NCBI GenBank assembly: GCA_018668795.1
Contig: JABJBD010000199.1
Span: 1 to 23,736, forward strand
Length of the DNA: 23,736 bases
Direction: 5' to 3'
Source of the DNA: Candidatus Puniceispirillum sp.
GTDB lineage: Bacteria; Pseudomonadota; Alphaproteobacteria; Puniceispirillales; Puniceispirillaceae
How positions within the stretch are numbered: position 1 is the stretch's first letter; every line of letters begins with the position of its first letter. Under the pieces are notes generated by a model that saw only the letters and a program-made list of their open reading frames with translations, was not told the DNA's origin and did not search any database. A program made the position numbers and the translations under genes. Below are positions 7,500 through 14,886 of this stretch, in pieces.

Positions 7500-7530
7500 C
7501 ATAAAATGATAGAAACATCATTTTATGAAA
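7497..7530. repeat. 14-bp AT-rich hairpin next to the sRNA terminator
   Basis: TTTCATAAAATGAT (7497-7510) and ATCATTTTATGAAA (7517-7530) are perfect inverted arms around AGAAAC. It starts within the T-run of the preceding terminator and ends 14 bases past the stop of the MFS gene on the minus strand. It may protect the 3' end of the MFS mRNA. It lacks a U-tract on the minus strand. Confidence 0.5.
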
Positions 7531-7544
7531 CCCAGTTGCACTGA

Positions 7545-8732
7545 TCAGGCTTTGGTATTGTAATATCCATAGCTGAACAGCCAGCCAACGGTGCACATAA
7601 GACAGAATACAGGCAAAGTTGCTGCCATAACCATCATTTCCCATCCAAGTTGACTATGCACGACCCCAGCAACAAGCGAGGCTGATGCAACAAGGATTGT
7701 CATTGTCAGGTCAGCAACACCTTGGACACGTCCACGCTCTTCGGGATTGGCGACTAGTGCCACCAATGAACTGCCACCGATATATAAAAAATTCCATCCG
7801 ATACCCAACAGGAACAACGCACCAAAATAATGCCAGAAATCATCGCCAATCAGCGCCAGCACAATAACCATGATGTAGGCAAAAACACCTAACCCCAAAA
7901 TTCGGCTAGCACCATAACGTGCAATAAGGTTGCCAGTAAAAAATGACGGCGCAAACATCGCCACAACATGCCATTGAATAATCGAGGCATTAGCCGATGT
8001 ACCAAGTTGACTGACATTTACCACTTGTAACGGTGTCGCTGTCATCAGATAGCTCATCAGGGCATAGCCAAGTGCGGCGCAAAACATGCCAATCAGAAAC
8101 ATCGGCATGCGTAAAAACAAGCTTATCGGGCGACCCGCAAATGACTGATTTTCTGGCTTTGGAATCTTAACCCCAAAAATAAAAAGAAGGGAAAAAAGCT
8201 GAACGACCGAAGCTGTGAAAAAACAGCCTGCATAGAGAGCATCAGGCACTATATCTACTGTGTTTCGGGCAATTTCAGGCCCCAGAAAGGCGGCAACCAG
8301 CCCGCCGGTCAACACCCATGATATGGCACGCGGTTTATCCTCAGGCGCGGCACTATCGGCGGCGGCATAACGATAAAATCCTGAACAGGCCAATGAAAAC
8401 CCTAGCCCCATAGATGCTATGCAGAAAAACACATAGTGATGCAATACAATCGCCATACCCTGAGATAAAGCTGATAAGACCGCAACACACACGCCAGCAA
8501 TAAACACTGGACGACGGCCATATCGCGACATCAGCAAAGAGACTGGCAAGGTCGAGAGCATCGACATCACAAACATCAAAGACAAAGGCAAAGTTGACAA
8601 CCATGCGACAGGCGCAAGTATGCTACCCACCAATGCTGTATTTATCATATTCACATTCATGGTTGTCATCGACAATGCTTGCGCACATGTCAATCTGAAC
8701 ACATTTTTTTGATTATGCTTCAAATTCAGCAT
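7545..8732 (-). CDS. Major facilitator superfamily transporter
   Basis: This is a 395-residue polytopic inner-membrane protein with about twelve hydrophobic segments, the usual MFS size. The loop after the second segment carries SRYGRRP at residues 69-75, the MFS motif A core, and a looser copy (ARYGASR) occurs in the second half, as expected from the two-fold family fold. A secondary transporter or efflux carrier is likely, but the substrate cannot be read. It lies 74 bases downstream of the fur-like gene on the same strand, so it may belong to the same transcript or be metal-regulated, which is inference. The ATG at 8732 has no strong ribosome-binding site, so a later start is possible. Confidence 0.85.
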   Translation of the reverse strand: MLNLKHNQKNVFRLTCAQALSMTTMNVNMINTALVGSILAPVAWLSTLPLSLMFVMSMLSTLPVSLLMSRYGRRPVFIAGVCVAVLSALSQGMAIVLHHYVFFCIASMGLGFSLACSGFYRYAAADSAAPEDKPRAISWVLTGGLVAAFLGPEIARNTVDIVPDALYAGCFFTASVVQLFSLLFIFGVKIPKPENQSFAGRPISLFLRMPMFLIGMFCAALGYALMSYLMTATPLQVVNVSQLGTSANASIIQWHVVAMFAPSFFTGNLIARYGASRILGLGVFAYIMVIVLALIGDDFWHYFGALFLLGIGWNFLYIGGSSLVALVANPEERGRVQGVADLTMTILVASASLVAGVVHSQLGWEMMVMAATLPVFCLMCTVGWLFSYGYYNTKA

Positions 8733-8806
8733 TACATAATCTGCTTTAGTTTTGATGAGACATCACGTGCAAAGCCAAACCATGAATGATGGGCAAGGAA
8801 TGTCAC

Positions 8807-9214
8807 TTAGGACTTCAGCTTCCGGCCAAAGAGTTCAAGTCGGTGATCAACTAGCTCATATCCCATTTCGCGGGCAACCTGTTCTTTGAGTGCTTCTAAT
8901 TCAGCATGATAGAATTCGATAACATCGCCAGTTTCCACATCAACCAGATGCTCATGATGTTCGCCTGATTCTTCATAACGGGCACGGCCATCACCGAATT
9001 CAATGCGATCGATTACCCCAGCTTCTTCAAGTAATTTGACTGTCCGATAAACGGTTGCGATCGAGATGGTATCATCTTCTTGAACAGCGCGACGATATAG
9101 CTGATCGACATCAGGATGATCTTCGGATTCTTCGATAACGCCTACGATTATCTGGCGCTGACTGGTCACGCGCATTCCCTTAGCCAAGCATTTTTCCATC
9201 AATGTGTTTGACAT
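8807..9214 (-). CDS. fur: Fur-family metalloregulator (Fur/Mur type)
   Basis: This is a 135-residue winged-helix repressor that senses iron or manganese. The DNA-binding helix region is TISIATVYRTVKLLEEAGVI (residues 49-68). The metal site includes H33, E81 and H86-H-E-H89, then the dimerisation domain with VIEFYHAELE and H124 in VDHRLELFGR. It lacks both CxxC pairs of E. coli-type Fur, as do the alphaproteobacterial Fur/Mur proteins, several of which respond to manganese. The ATG at 9214 is preferred to an in-frame TTG at 9280, since homologs begin near MSNTLMEKCLAKGMRVT. It follows psd-pssA by 76 bases on the same strand. Irr is less likely because no HHH run or haem motif is seen. Confidence 0.92.
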   Translation of the reverse strand: MSNTLMEKCLAKGMRVTSQRQIIVGVIEESEDHPDVDQLYRRAVQEDDTISIATVYRTVKLLEEAGVIDRIEFGDGRARYEESGEHHEHLVDVETGDVIEFYHAELEALKEQVAREMGYELVDHRLELFGRKLKS

Positions 9215-9290
9215 ATGCGTCTCATTCTCTAGCAGGTTACCGATACTATAGGCTTTTACCGCACCGTTATCCACCCCCAATTGGAATGGG

Positions 9291-10100
9291 TTATTCTACC
9301 TCGTCTTCATCGATATTACCGTCACCAGAAACAGTTGTTGCTTCATAAGCGCGACGATCCTGCTGAAATTTGACAGCCGCAAGGGGCAAGCTACAGATGT
9401 AAACGGTGGCTAGGGCAAGATAGGTAATCCAAGGTTGCGTCACAATCCCTGCTCCGAGCAAGCCCACAACAGCCAGAATCGGCAACACACTGCCCACAGG
9501 GAGTTTAAGCCGTTTTCCAGCAAAGGTAGGAAGCGCTGTGACAGCGCCTACACCAATAAGAATGAGCCAGCCTGATACATAAAGTGCCTCACGCACCCAT
9601 GGCAGGTTAAATTCAAGATCAAGACAAATCGGCACCAAAACAAGAAACGCTGCCGCCGGCGCAGGAATACCCGTAAAATAGTTTTTTGCATATACTGGTG
9701 GGTTTGGAAGTTCAGAGTCAAAGCGAGCCAACCTTAACGCAATCGAAACTGCGTAAAACAAGGTCGCGCCCCATGCCAAATTGCCGTAATCCTGAAGCGC
9801 CCATAAATAAAGCGACAGCGCAGGCACAACCCCAAACACGACAAGATCTGACAAGCTATCAAGCGCCGCACCAAAAGCACTTGCCGTTTGAAACTTACGC
9901 GCCGCGCGCCCATCAAGCGCATCAAAAACAGCCGCCAGAGCAACAAGCACAATCACGCCAGCCCAGCGCCCATCCAAAGCAAAGCGCAGTGCTGTCAAAC
10001 CCGAGACAAAACCACCAATCGTAAGCATATTGGGTAGTAACCAGTATATTGATACTGACCGAAACCGCTGATTATGCGGTTTTAGATTAGCATCACTCAC
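9291..10100 (-). CDS. pssA: CDP-diacylglycerol-serine O-phosphatidyltransferase
   Basis: This membrane enzyme condenses CDP-diacylglycerol with serine to give phosphatidylserine. The 269-residue protein carries the complete CDP-alcohol phosphatidyltransferase motif: D60, D63-G64, A67-R68, G77, D81 and D85, within FDALDGRAARKF and ALDSLSDL. Several membrane segments follow. The start is a GTG at 10100, overlapping the TGA of psd in a GTGA arrangement, so translation is coupled to psd. With psd it makes phosphatidylethanolamine. Confidence 0.95.
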   Translation of the reverse strand: MSDANLKPHNQRFRSVSIYWLLPNMLTIGGFVSGLTALRFALDGRWAGVIVLVALAAVFDALDGRAARKFQTASAFGAALDSLSDLVVFGVVPALSLYLWALQDYGNLAWGATLFYAVSIALRLARFDSELPNPPVYAKNYFTGIPAPAAAFLVLVPICLDLEFNLPWVREALYVSGWLILIGVGAVTALPTFAGKRLKLPVGSVLPILAVVGLLGAGIVTQPWITYLALATVYICSLPLAAVKFQQDRRAYEATTVSGDGNIDEDEVE

Positions 10101-10804
10101 CGCACTGTCCCCACGTCAGGTTCATTGTAGTTTCCAGCAAGATCAGCAATGACAGTTTCACCCGCAATGGTACGTTGTCCAGCAAGAACGGTAACAGGCG
10201 TTTTAGCGGGAAGCCACACATCGACACGACTACCAAAACGGATGATGCCATATTGCTGACCCACATTAAGTTGATCGCCAACAGCAGCTTCGAGAATAAT
10301 CCGGCGCGCGACAAGTCCGGCAATTTGCACAACGCCAATCTTTTGTCCGCTTTCAGTTTCCAAAACCATGTTCTGGCGTTCATTCTGTTCTGAAGCCTTA
10401 TCAAGGCTTGCATTCAAAAATGCCCCTTCATGGTATGCTGTTTCAATGACCTTGCCTGCCACAGGTGCACGATTCACATGCACATCAAACACATTCATGA
10501 AAATTGAAACACGTCGCCACTCACCTGCTGGGAGCGCCAAATCGGCAGGTACATTTTCAACACCTGTTGATAAAACCCGGCCATCAGCTGGAGATATAAC
10601 CAGATTATCCGTAATCGGAGTCACACGGCGCGGATTACGAAAGAAATACACACACCAAAGCGACAGCAAACATCCTGGCAGGACAAAAAGCGTCCAGAAA
10701 TAGGTGATAATACCACTTGCCAAAACAAACAGGAAAATAAATGGCCAGCCAGCCGGATGAATCGGAACCAGCAATGCCTCTTTCGTACTCTTGATAATAT
10801 TCAT
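10097..10804 (-). CDS. psd: Phosphatidylserine decarboxylase proenzyme (short form)
   Basis: The enzyme decarboxylates phosphatidylserine to phosphatidylethanolamine with a self-made pyruvoyl group. From the ATG at 10804 the protein has 235 residues. An in-frame TTG at 10837 would add 11. The N-terminus has the conserved LLVPIHPAGWPFI followed by a membrane-anchoring hydrophobic stretch and VYFFRNPRR. The self-cleavage site is G191-S192 in IIRFGSRVDVWLP, leaving a 44-residue alpha chain. This is the short bacterial/archaeal type Psd common in alphaproteobacteria. It is immediately followed by pssA with a 4-base overlap. Confidence 0.95.
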   Translation of the reverse strand: MNIIKSTKEALLVPIHPAGWPFIFLFVLASGIITYFWTLFVLPGCLLSLWCVYFFRNPRRVTPITDNLVISPADGRVLSTGVENVPADLALPAGEWRRVSIFMNVFDVHVNRAPVAGKVIETAYHEGAFLNASLDKASEQNERQNMVLETESGQKIGVVQIAGLVARRIILEAAVGDQLNVGQQYGIIRFGSRVDVWLPAKTPVTVLAGQRTIAGETVIADLAGNYNEPDVGTVR

Positions 10805-10965
10805 ATCTTCATGCGCTCTCAATGTGTCAAAGGACAAACGTCCCGTTAAAACAGTCTGTCACCATAGACAAATGTCATGCGTCAGTCACCCGCCAATCAC
10901 TAGACATGGCACTAGGGTTTAATAAACATGGTGTTTGGCAATATTTTCAGAATGCTTTAATAAAG

Positions 10966-12147
10966 CTAGTCGCCAGTGGACGTCAACGATGTTTGCACGG
11001 CCTTGGCATCTTCAGGCGCAATCAAACCACGTGCCAGCAGATCATCCAGCTTGCTACTCAACGCACCACGGCTAAGCAAGCGTGGGGCTTCAAGCCCATC
11101 AATACGTATTTGGATTGCGGTGTTTTCACCGTCATTTGATGCCGTATGTGAAGCACCGCTCTGGCTTTGAGGCACATCGCCATGTTGGATGTCGTTTTGA
11201 TGGCCATTTTGATGCCCATTCATCATTCCACTTACAATCTTATTGGCAGAAGGCGGCGATTGGATTGTTTCATCATCACTATTCTGGAGCGTGTTATCTG
11301 AAATTTGGTCAGTTGAGTCGGTTGATTCTTCCCAAGCCATTGCAGCGCTGTCTTGATCAATATCTGGATGAATATCTGGATGAATATCTGGTTTGTTTTC
11401 GCGTTCCTGAACATCAAAAGCAGACATGCTTTGATCATTATCGAAGTTATGCGGCTTAGCTTTTTCTGCGGGCGTGACAAAAGAGTGCTTTGACTCAAAC
11501 ATTGGCACCGATTGTTCGGCCATGGCTGATGTTACCAACAAAGACGGTGATTGCGGGGACGCTTTAATTGTAGCAGGACGTACATTTAGAAGCGCAAGCT
11601 GATTGTTGCGTCCACGCTGAGTTATGATTTGCGTGTCTGTACCTGTCATGCGGTCAATAAATTCGCCTACCAGTATTACTTGCCACTGACACGCCTCAAT
11701 CTCCCATGGACGTAGATGCCAAGGCAGATCGTCCAGTGATGAAAATTTATCGCCAATCCATTTGACCGAATAAGACATTCGACCAGTTTTGGTAGAATTT
11801 TTGCGGCGTGGTCGCATTCGCAAACGGCGATTAAGCACCTGAGATATATGAATTATTTCATGTGCAACCACTTCAAGAGCATCTTTGATCCCGGCGGCCG
11901 TTGAAACCGACATCTCAAAGACCGTCGGCAATGTCACACCAAAAACCCCAGGTCTTTCTGACAGCATGTCACGTGACAATGGCACACGGATGGGACGGTT
12001 AGCAGCATCGATCAGCAAGGTGATCATTTTTTGCTGTTTTGATGTCAGCAAACGATCGGCAAAATATTGAGCGGCCGCACTTAGCAATTCTTCTTCACCA
12101 GCTGGCAAATTTATTGCGATAACTTCAATATTTTTCTGCTTTGCCAT
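10966..12147 (-). CDS. Unrecognised protein with HExxH metallopeptidase-like motif and acidic tail
   Basis: I do not recognise a named family for this 393-residue protein. Residues 1-170 look like a folded domain with HEIIH at 96-100 in a predicted helix (LEVVAHEIIHISQVLN) and a downstream DLPWHLRPWEIEACQW at 140-155, whose E149 or E151 could be the third zinc ligand. That pattern (HExxH, about 50 residues, WEIEA) resembles minimal zincins, but activity is inference. Residues about 195-345 are polar, acidic and probably disordered, with repeats such as HPDIHPDIHPDID and NGHQNGHQN. A short helical region closes the protein (365-387). No signal peptide or membrane segment is seen. It is upstream of psd on the same strand, 161 bases away. 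The ATG at 12147 is the first in frame. Confidence 0.75.
   Translation of the reverse strand: MAKQKNIEVIAINLPAGEEELLSAAAQYFADRLLTSKQQKMITLLIDAANRPIRVPLSRDMLSERPGVFGVTLPTVFEMSVSTAAGIKDALEVVAHEIIHISQVLNRRLRMRPRRKNSTKTGRMSYSVKWIGDKFSSLDDLPWHLRPWEIEACQWQVILVGEFIDRMTGTDTQIITQRGRNNQLALLNVRPATIKASPQSPSLLVTSAMAEQSVPMFESKHSFVTPAEKAKPHNFDNDQSMSAFDVQERENKPDIHPDIHPDIDQDSAAMAWEESTDSTDQISDNTLQNSDDETIQSPPSANKIVSGMMNGHQNGHQNDIQHGDVPQSQSGASHTASNDGENTAIQIRIDGLEAPRLLSRGALSSKLDDLLARGLIAPEDAKAVQTSLTSTGD
11359..11391. repeat. 12-bp tandem repeat inside the HExxH gene
   Basis: AATATCTGGATG occurs at 11359-11370 and 11371-11382, and a partial third copy AATATCTGG at 11383-11391. On the coding strand it yields the repeated tetrapeptide HPDI. 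As a multiple of three it can change copy number without breaking the frame. Confidence 0.85.
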
Positions 12148-12451
12148 GACTTCGTAAATCCACTCTTGAACGCGCCTAGATTATCACAGCACAGTCAGGA
12201 GTACAGTATTTTGCATATTAACCGCTTGTATATTGGTTTAGCTTCATCATAAAGTAATTGCGAATAGATGAATAATTTCTGTGTAGCGTTTGTAATCACT
12301 AATGAATTTAGTTGGTAATCGCGCACAACATCAAGCCATACATCTTTTCATATGACGGTTAAAAAATAGATGTAATTTGTTAACAAAGACCTAAAAAATT
12401 AGAACTTTATCACACATTCTAATGCACATAGGTCAATCGAAAGGATGTCAA
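12148..12451. other. Divergent AT-rich intergenic region
   Basis: This gap of 304 bases separates the HExxH gene (minus) from the CMD-family gene (plus) and should hold both promoters. I see no coding potential. It contains the perfect palindrome TTTGTTAACAAA (12376-12387) and a spaced inverted repeat at 12398-12423, both close to the CMD gene. Confidence 0.6.
12398..12423. promoter_or_regulatory. 7-12-7 inverted repeat upstream of CMD-family gene
   Basis: ATTAGAA (12398-12404) and TTCTAAT (12417-12423) are perfect inverted arms separated by 12 bases, ending 28 bases before the start codon at 12452. Position and symmetry suggest a repressor or activator site. The regulator is unknown. Confidence 0.4.
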
Positions 12452-12829
12452 ATGGATAACAACATGTTTGAAAAGGGCCTTGCACAACGCAAAGCAACAC
12501 TGGGCGCTGAATATGTAGAAAATGTAATGGCAAACGCTGATGATTTCATGAAACCGTTTCAGGAAGCCATGACAGCATGGTGCTGGGGCTTTGGCTGGGG
12601 TGACGAAGCCATTGATGCCAAAACGCGATCAATGATGAATCTTGCCATGATCGGCGCACTTGGAAAAATGCATGAATGGGAACTTCATTGTCGTGGCGCC
12701 ATGCGCAATGGTGTATCGAAAGAAGAAATTCGTGCCATTATTCATGTTATTGGAATTTATTGCGGTGTTCCACAGGCGCTTGAATGTTTTCGCGCGGCGA
12801 ATAAAGCAATCGCTGACTTTGAAAAATAG
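12452..12829 (+). CDS. Carboxymuconolactone decarboxylase (CMD) family protein
   Basis: The all-helical protein has 125 residues from the ATG at 12452, chosen because AAAGGA lies 7 bases upstream. An ORF start at 12422 would add ten residues with no ribosome-binding site. The core RSMMNLAMIGALGKMHEWELHCRGAMRNG and the following EEIRAIIHVIGIYCGVPQALECFRAA match gamma-carboxymuconolactone decarboxylase (PcaC-like) and related CMD proteins. The CxxC peroxidase motif of AhpD is absent. No other beta-ketoadipate genes are nearby, so a role in aromatic catabolism is only one option and a detoxification or uncharacterised activity is equally possible. Confidence 0.85.
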   Translation: MDNNMFEKGLAQRKATLGAEYVENVMANADDFMKPFQEAMTAWCWGFGWGDEAIDAKTRSMMNLAMIGALGKMHEWELHCRGAMRNGVSKEEIRAIIHVIGIYCGVPQALECFRAANKAIADFEK

Positions 12830-13075
12830 GTGAAAATCCTGTAATAACTATATAGACAGTACAAATTGCATTTTGAAATGTGAACAAAGTTGCAAAAAAT
12901 ACAATAAAAACAACGTGTATATCACATAGCGTATATAAATTATGGACTTATGCGCGATTTTGAGAGAGTTTGTTACAGACAATGGCATTTTGCCTGTCTT
13001 TATGGAACCATGTTAAAACATTGATCCACGTTGAAAGATTGTGTAAGAAAGTGACAGGTAAAGGAGCATAAACTT
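12830..13075 (+). other. AT-rich intergenic region before the repeat protein
   Basis: No gene is seen in these 246 bases. A bulged stem, AGACA plus GGC pairing with GCC plus TGTCT around ATTTT near 12976-13001, is followed by TTAT and could be a weak terminator for the CMD gene. AAGGAG at 13061-13066 is the ribosome-binding site of the next gene. Confidence 0.4.
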
Positions 13076-14260
13076 ATGCAACAGATGATGAGTTTTTTAG
13101 TTGTCGGTGTATTCGCTTTGGGCGTGCAAAGCGCTATCGCTGGCGGTTTGCCCGTGACAAAATCTGCTGATGCAACAAGCGCAGGTTCAGGCACTACCCA
13201 AGCCTCGGCCACTACGTCCACAAATTCAGCCGCAAATGATACATCGGCGTCGTCAAGTTCCAATAATGCGACTGGTTCAAATACTACATCCACAGAAACG
13301 GACGCCACAGCCACGCAAAGCGCTGAAGCAGCAGCTGGCGACGAGACCGAAAATGGCGCTGTTTTTGTTGCCATTGAAGATGATCCGCTGATTGTTGATG
13401 CCTCTGCCATCATGGATGATGATGGAATGGGTAACGTGCAAGTACAGTGGCAGATTTCGAAAGATGGTGAGACATGGATGAATTTGACAGGTGCTGTTCA
13501 TCAATCATTTACACCGCGCGAAGCCCATGTTGGCCAACGCTTGCGGGTGCAAATCTCATATGTTGATGGACAGGGCAATCTGGAAACACTTACCAGCCCT
13601 CCTTCAACAAAAGTCCAAAATGTGAATGACAAGCCTATTGGCTCACCACAGTTGGCGGGGAATGCCCGTGAAGAAGATGCGCTGGTTGTTGATGTAAGCC
13701 TGATTGCCGATGAAGACGGTGTCGGGATTTATGCCATCATCTGGCAGCGCTCAAGCACAAAGACCGAATGGCAGGCGTTCCCTGAGTCTGTTGGCGAAGT
13801 GCTTCAGCTTACCCAGGCGCATGTTGGTTATTCCTATCGTGCAGTAGTGTCATATGTTGATAGCCACGGCACCCGTGAGCTATTGATCACCAATCCATCA
13901 GAAACTGTCGTCAATGTTGATGATCCCGTTCAAGGCGAAGTTCTGTTGGCTGGTGAAGCGTCTGAGGGAGAGGTTTTAACCGCGAATACAGCGCGCGTGT
14001 CTGATGAAGATGGCATTGCAAGCATGACTGTTGGATGGGAATCATCCAAAGATGGCCGTACTTGGCGGGCGATCGAAACTGGCGGTGCTAGCCAGTTGCG
14101 CTTGTCACAAGCCCTTGTTGACAGACAGGTTCGTGCCCGCGTTAGCGTTGTTGACACATTTGGCATTGAAACAGTTATTTTCAGCCAAGCAACCAACACA
14201 GTTAAAAATGTGAATAACAAGCCAGCTGGAACGATATTTGTTAAAAGGGTTGGTGGTTAA
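13076..14260 (+). CDS. Secreted protein with three Ig/cadherin-like repeats
   Basis: The protein has 394 residues with a likely Sec signal peptide (hydrophobic core 5-20, cleavage after AIA at about residue 22). A Ser/Thr/Ala-rich linker of low complexity follows (residues 28-88). Three tandem repeats of about 95 residues come next (94-184, 185-282, 283-381). Each has a D-E/D-D-G turn, W-x-x-S-K-D-G-x-x-W, a hydrophobic H/L-V-G-x-x-x-R strand, V-S-Y/V-V-D and the linker NVND or a variant. This is the Ig/cadherin-like module of bacterial surface and adhesion proteins. It ends in 13 residues that look like the start of a fourth copy. There is no RTX nonapeptide. AAGGAG sits 9 bases before the ATG. 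Function is unknown; a periplasmic or surface role is inferred. Confidence 0.82.
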   Translation: MQQMMSFLVVGVFALGVQSAIAGGLPVTKSADATSAGSGTTQASATTSTNSAANDTSASSSSNNATGSNTTSTETDATATQSAEAAAGDETENGAVFVAIEDDPLIVDASAIMDDDGMGNVQVQWQISKDGETWMNLTGAVHQSFTPREAHVGQRLRVQISYVDGQGNLETLTSPPSTKVQNVNDKPIGSPQLAGNAREEDALVVDVSLIADEDGVGIYAIIWQRSSTKTEWQAFPESVGEVLQLTQAHVGYSYRAVVSYVDSHGTRELLITNPSETVVNVDDPVQGEVLLAGEASEGEVLTANTARVSDEDGIASMTVGWESSKDGRTWRAIETGGASQLRLSQALVDRQVRARVSVVDTFGIETVIFSQATNTVKNVNNKPAGTIFVKRVGG

Positions 14261-14289
14261 TACAAACTTCAAATCCAAAATAAAACATG

Positions 14290-14326
14290 AAGCTGTCCAC
14301 ATGATCATGTGGGCGGCTTTTATTTT
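14290..14326 (+). terminator. Rho-independent terminator of the repeat-protein gene
   Basis: A 13-bp stem (14290-14302 with 14307-14319, two G-U pairs) encloses loop GATC and is followed by TTATTTT. It begins 30 bases after the stop codon of the secreted repeat protein. The G-U pairs indicate plus-strand use. Confidence 0.88.
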
Positions 14327-14391
14327 GAAAAATGGTTATCGGTTCAACCCTCTGCATTATTTTGTAAAAATATGCCCAAAATATTGAATTT

Positions 14392-14421
14392 TTAATTTTT
14401 TGCTTTGACTATTTTTATAAT
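14392..14421 (+). promoter_or_regulatory. Possible promoter for the small ORF
   Basis: A consensus TATAAT at 14416-14421 is preceded, 18 bases upstream, by TTAATT at 14392-14397. It would start a transcript about 125 bases before the small ORF at 14555. The region is AT-rich, so chance matches are common. Confidence 0.3.
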
Positions 14422-14554
14422 AGGTACACACTAAATGCAGTATGAAGCATGTTAATTTACATCTAGGTGTTGATTACAAGCGTCCCAAACGCCTCTGGGC
14501 TTCTGCTATCGTCAAAATATCTTCAATGACCGCTATCGCTAATGGAGCTTTGCC

Positions 14555-14839
14555 ATGCAACTGACTGACCGCGATCCTCGAACGGAATGTTCTATCCTTC
14601 CTTTTCAACGTCCTCATCAGGACACTGACAGCGTCACTACCAGCAATATTGCTGCCGTCATTGCGGTAACAGTTTTGCATCATGGCGATATGTCACCAGA
14701 AGAAAAATTGATCAGTATTATTGAAGCTAGTGGTGAGGCTGAAATCCTTGATACCGTTGATGGTATGGAAGCATTTTCTGAATGTGAACAAGCCTATAAT
14801 GATGCCACCAATGATAATGACCGTATAAGCTTGGTCTAG
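14555..14839 (+). CDS. Small hypothetical acidic protein
   Basis: This is a 94-residue ORF with a reasonable ribosome-binding site (GGAG at 14544-14547, 7 bases before the ATG). I recognise no family. The N-terminal half is polar, followed by a short hydrophobic helix (NIAAVIAVTVLHHG) and an acidic second half (SPEEKLISIIEASGEAEILD and after). An opposing minus-strand ORF of 69 codons at 14474-14683 also has a weak ribosome-binding site, so the coding strand is not certain. It is isolated between the terminator at 14290 and the convergent AEC transporter gene. Confidence 0.4.
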   Translation: MQLTDRDPRTECSILPFQRPHQDTDSVTTSNIAAVIAVTVLHHGDMSPEEKLISIIEASGEAEILDTVDGMEAFSECEQAYNDATNDNDRISLV

Positions 14840-14886
14840 GCGTCTGCGTTCTGGTTCACCATAAAGGCTATTGCGGCATAGATTAC

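Noticed and set aside
8807..9214. Assignment of the Fur-family gene as irr
   Set aside because: There is no HHH run and no haem regulatory Cys-Pro motif. The HHEH pattern and C-terminus fit Fur/Mur better.
11341..11400. 12-bp repeats considered as a CRISPR or iteron array
   Set aside because: The repeat is in frame within a gene, has under three copies and no spacers.
13076..14260. Secreted repeat protein as the substrate of the type I secretion system at 20037-23736
   Set aside because: It has a Sec-type signal peptide, no RTX repeats and no typical type I C-terminal signal, and it lies about 6 kb away.
14474..14683. Minus-strand ORF of 69 codons opposite the small acidic ORF
   Set aside because: Its ribosome-binding site is weaker and no family is recognised. 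It is mentioned as an alternative but not annotated.
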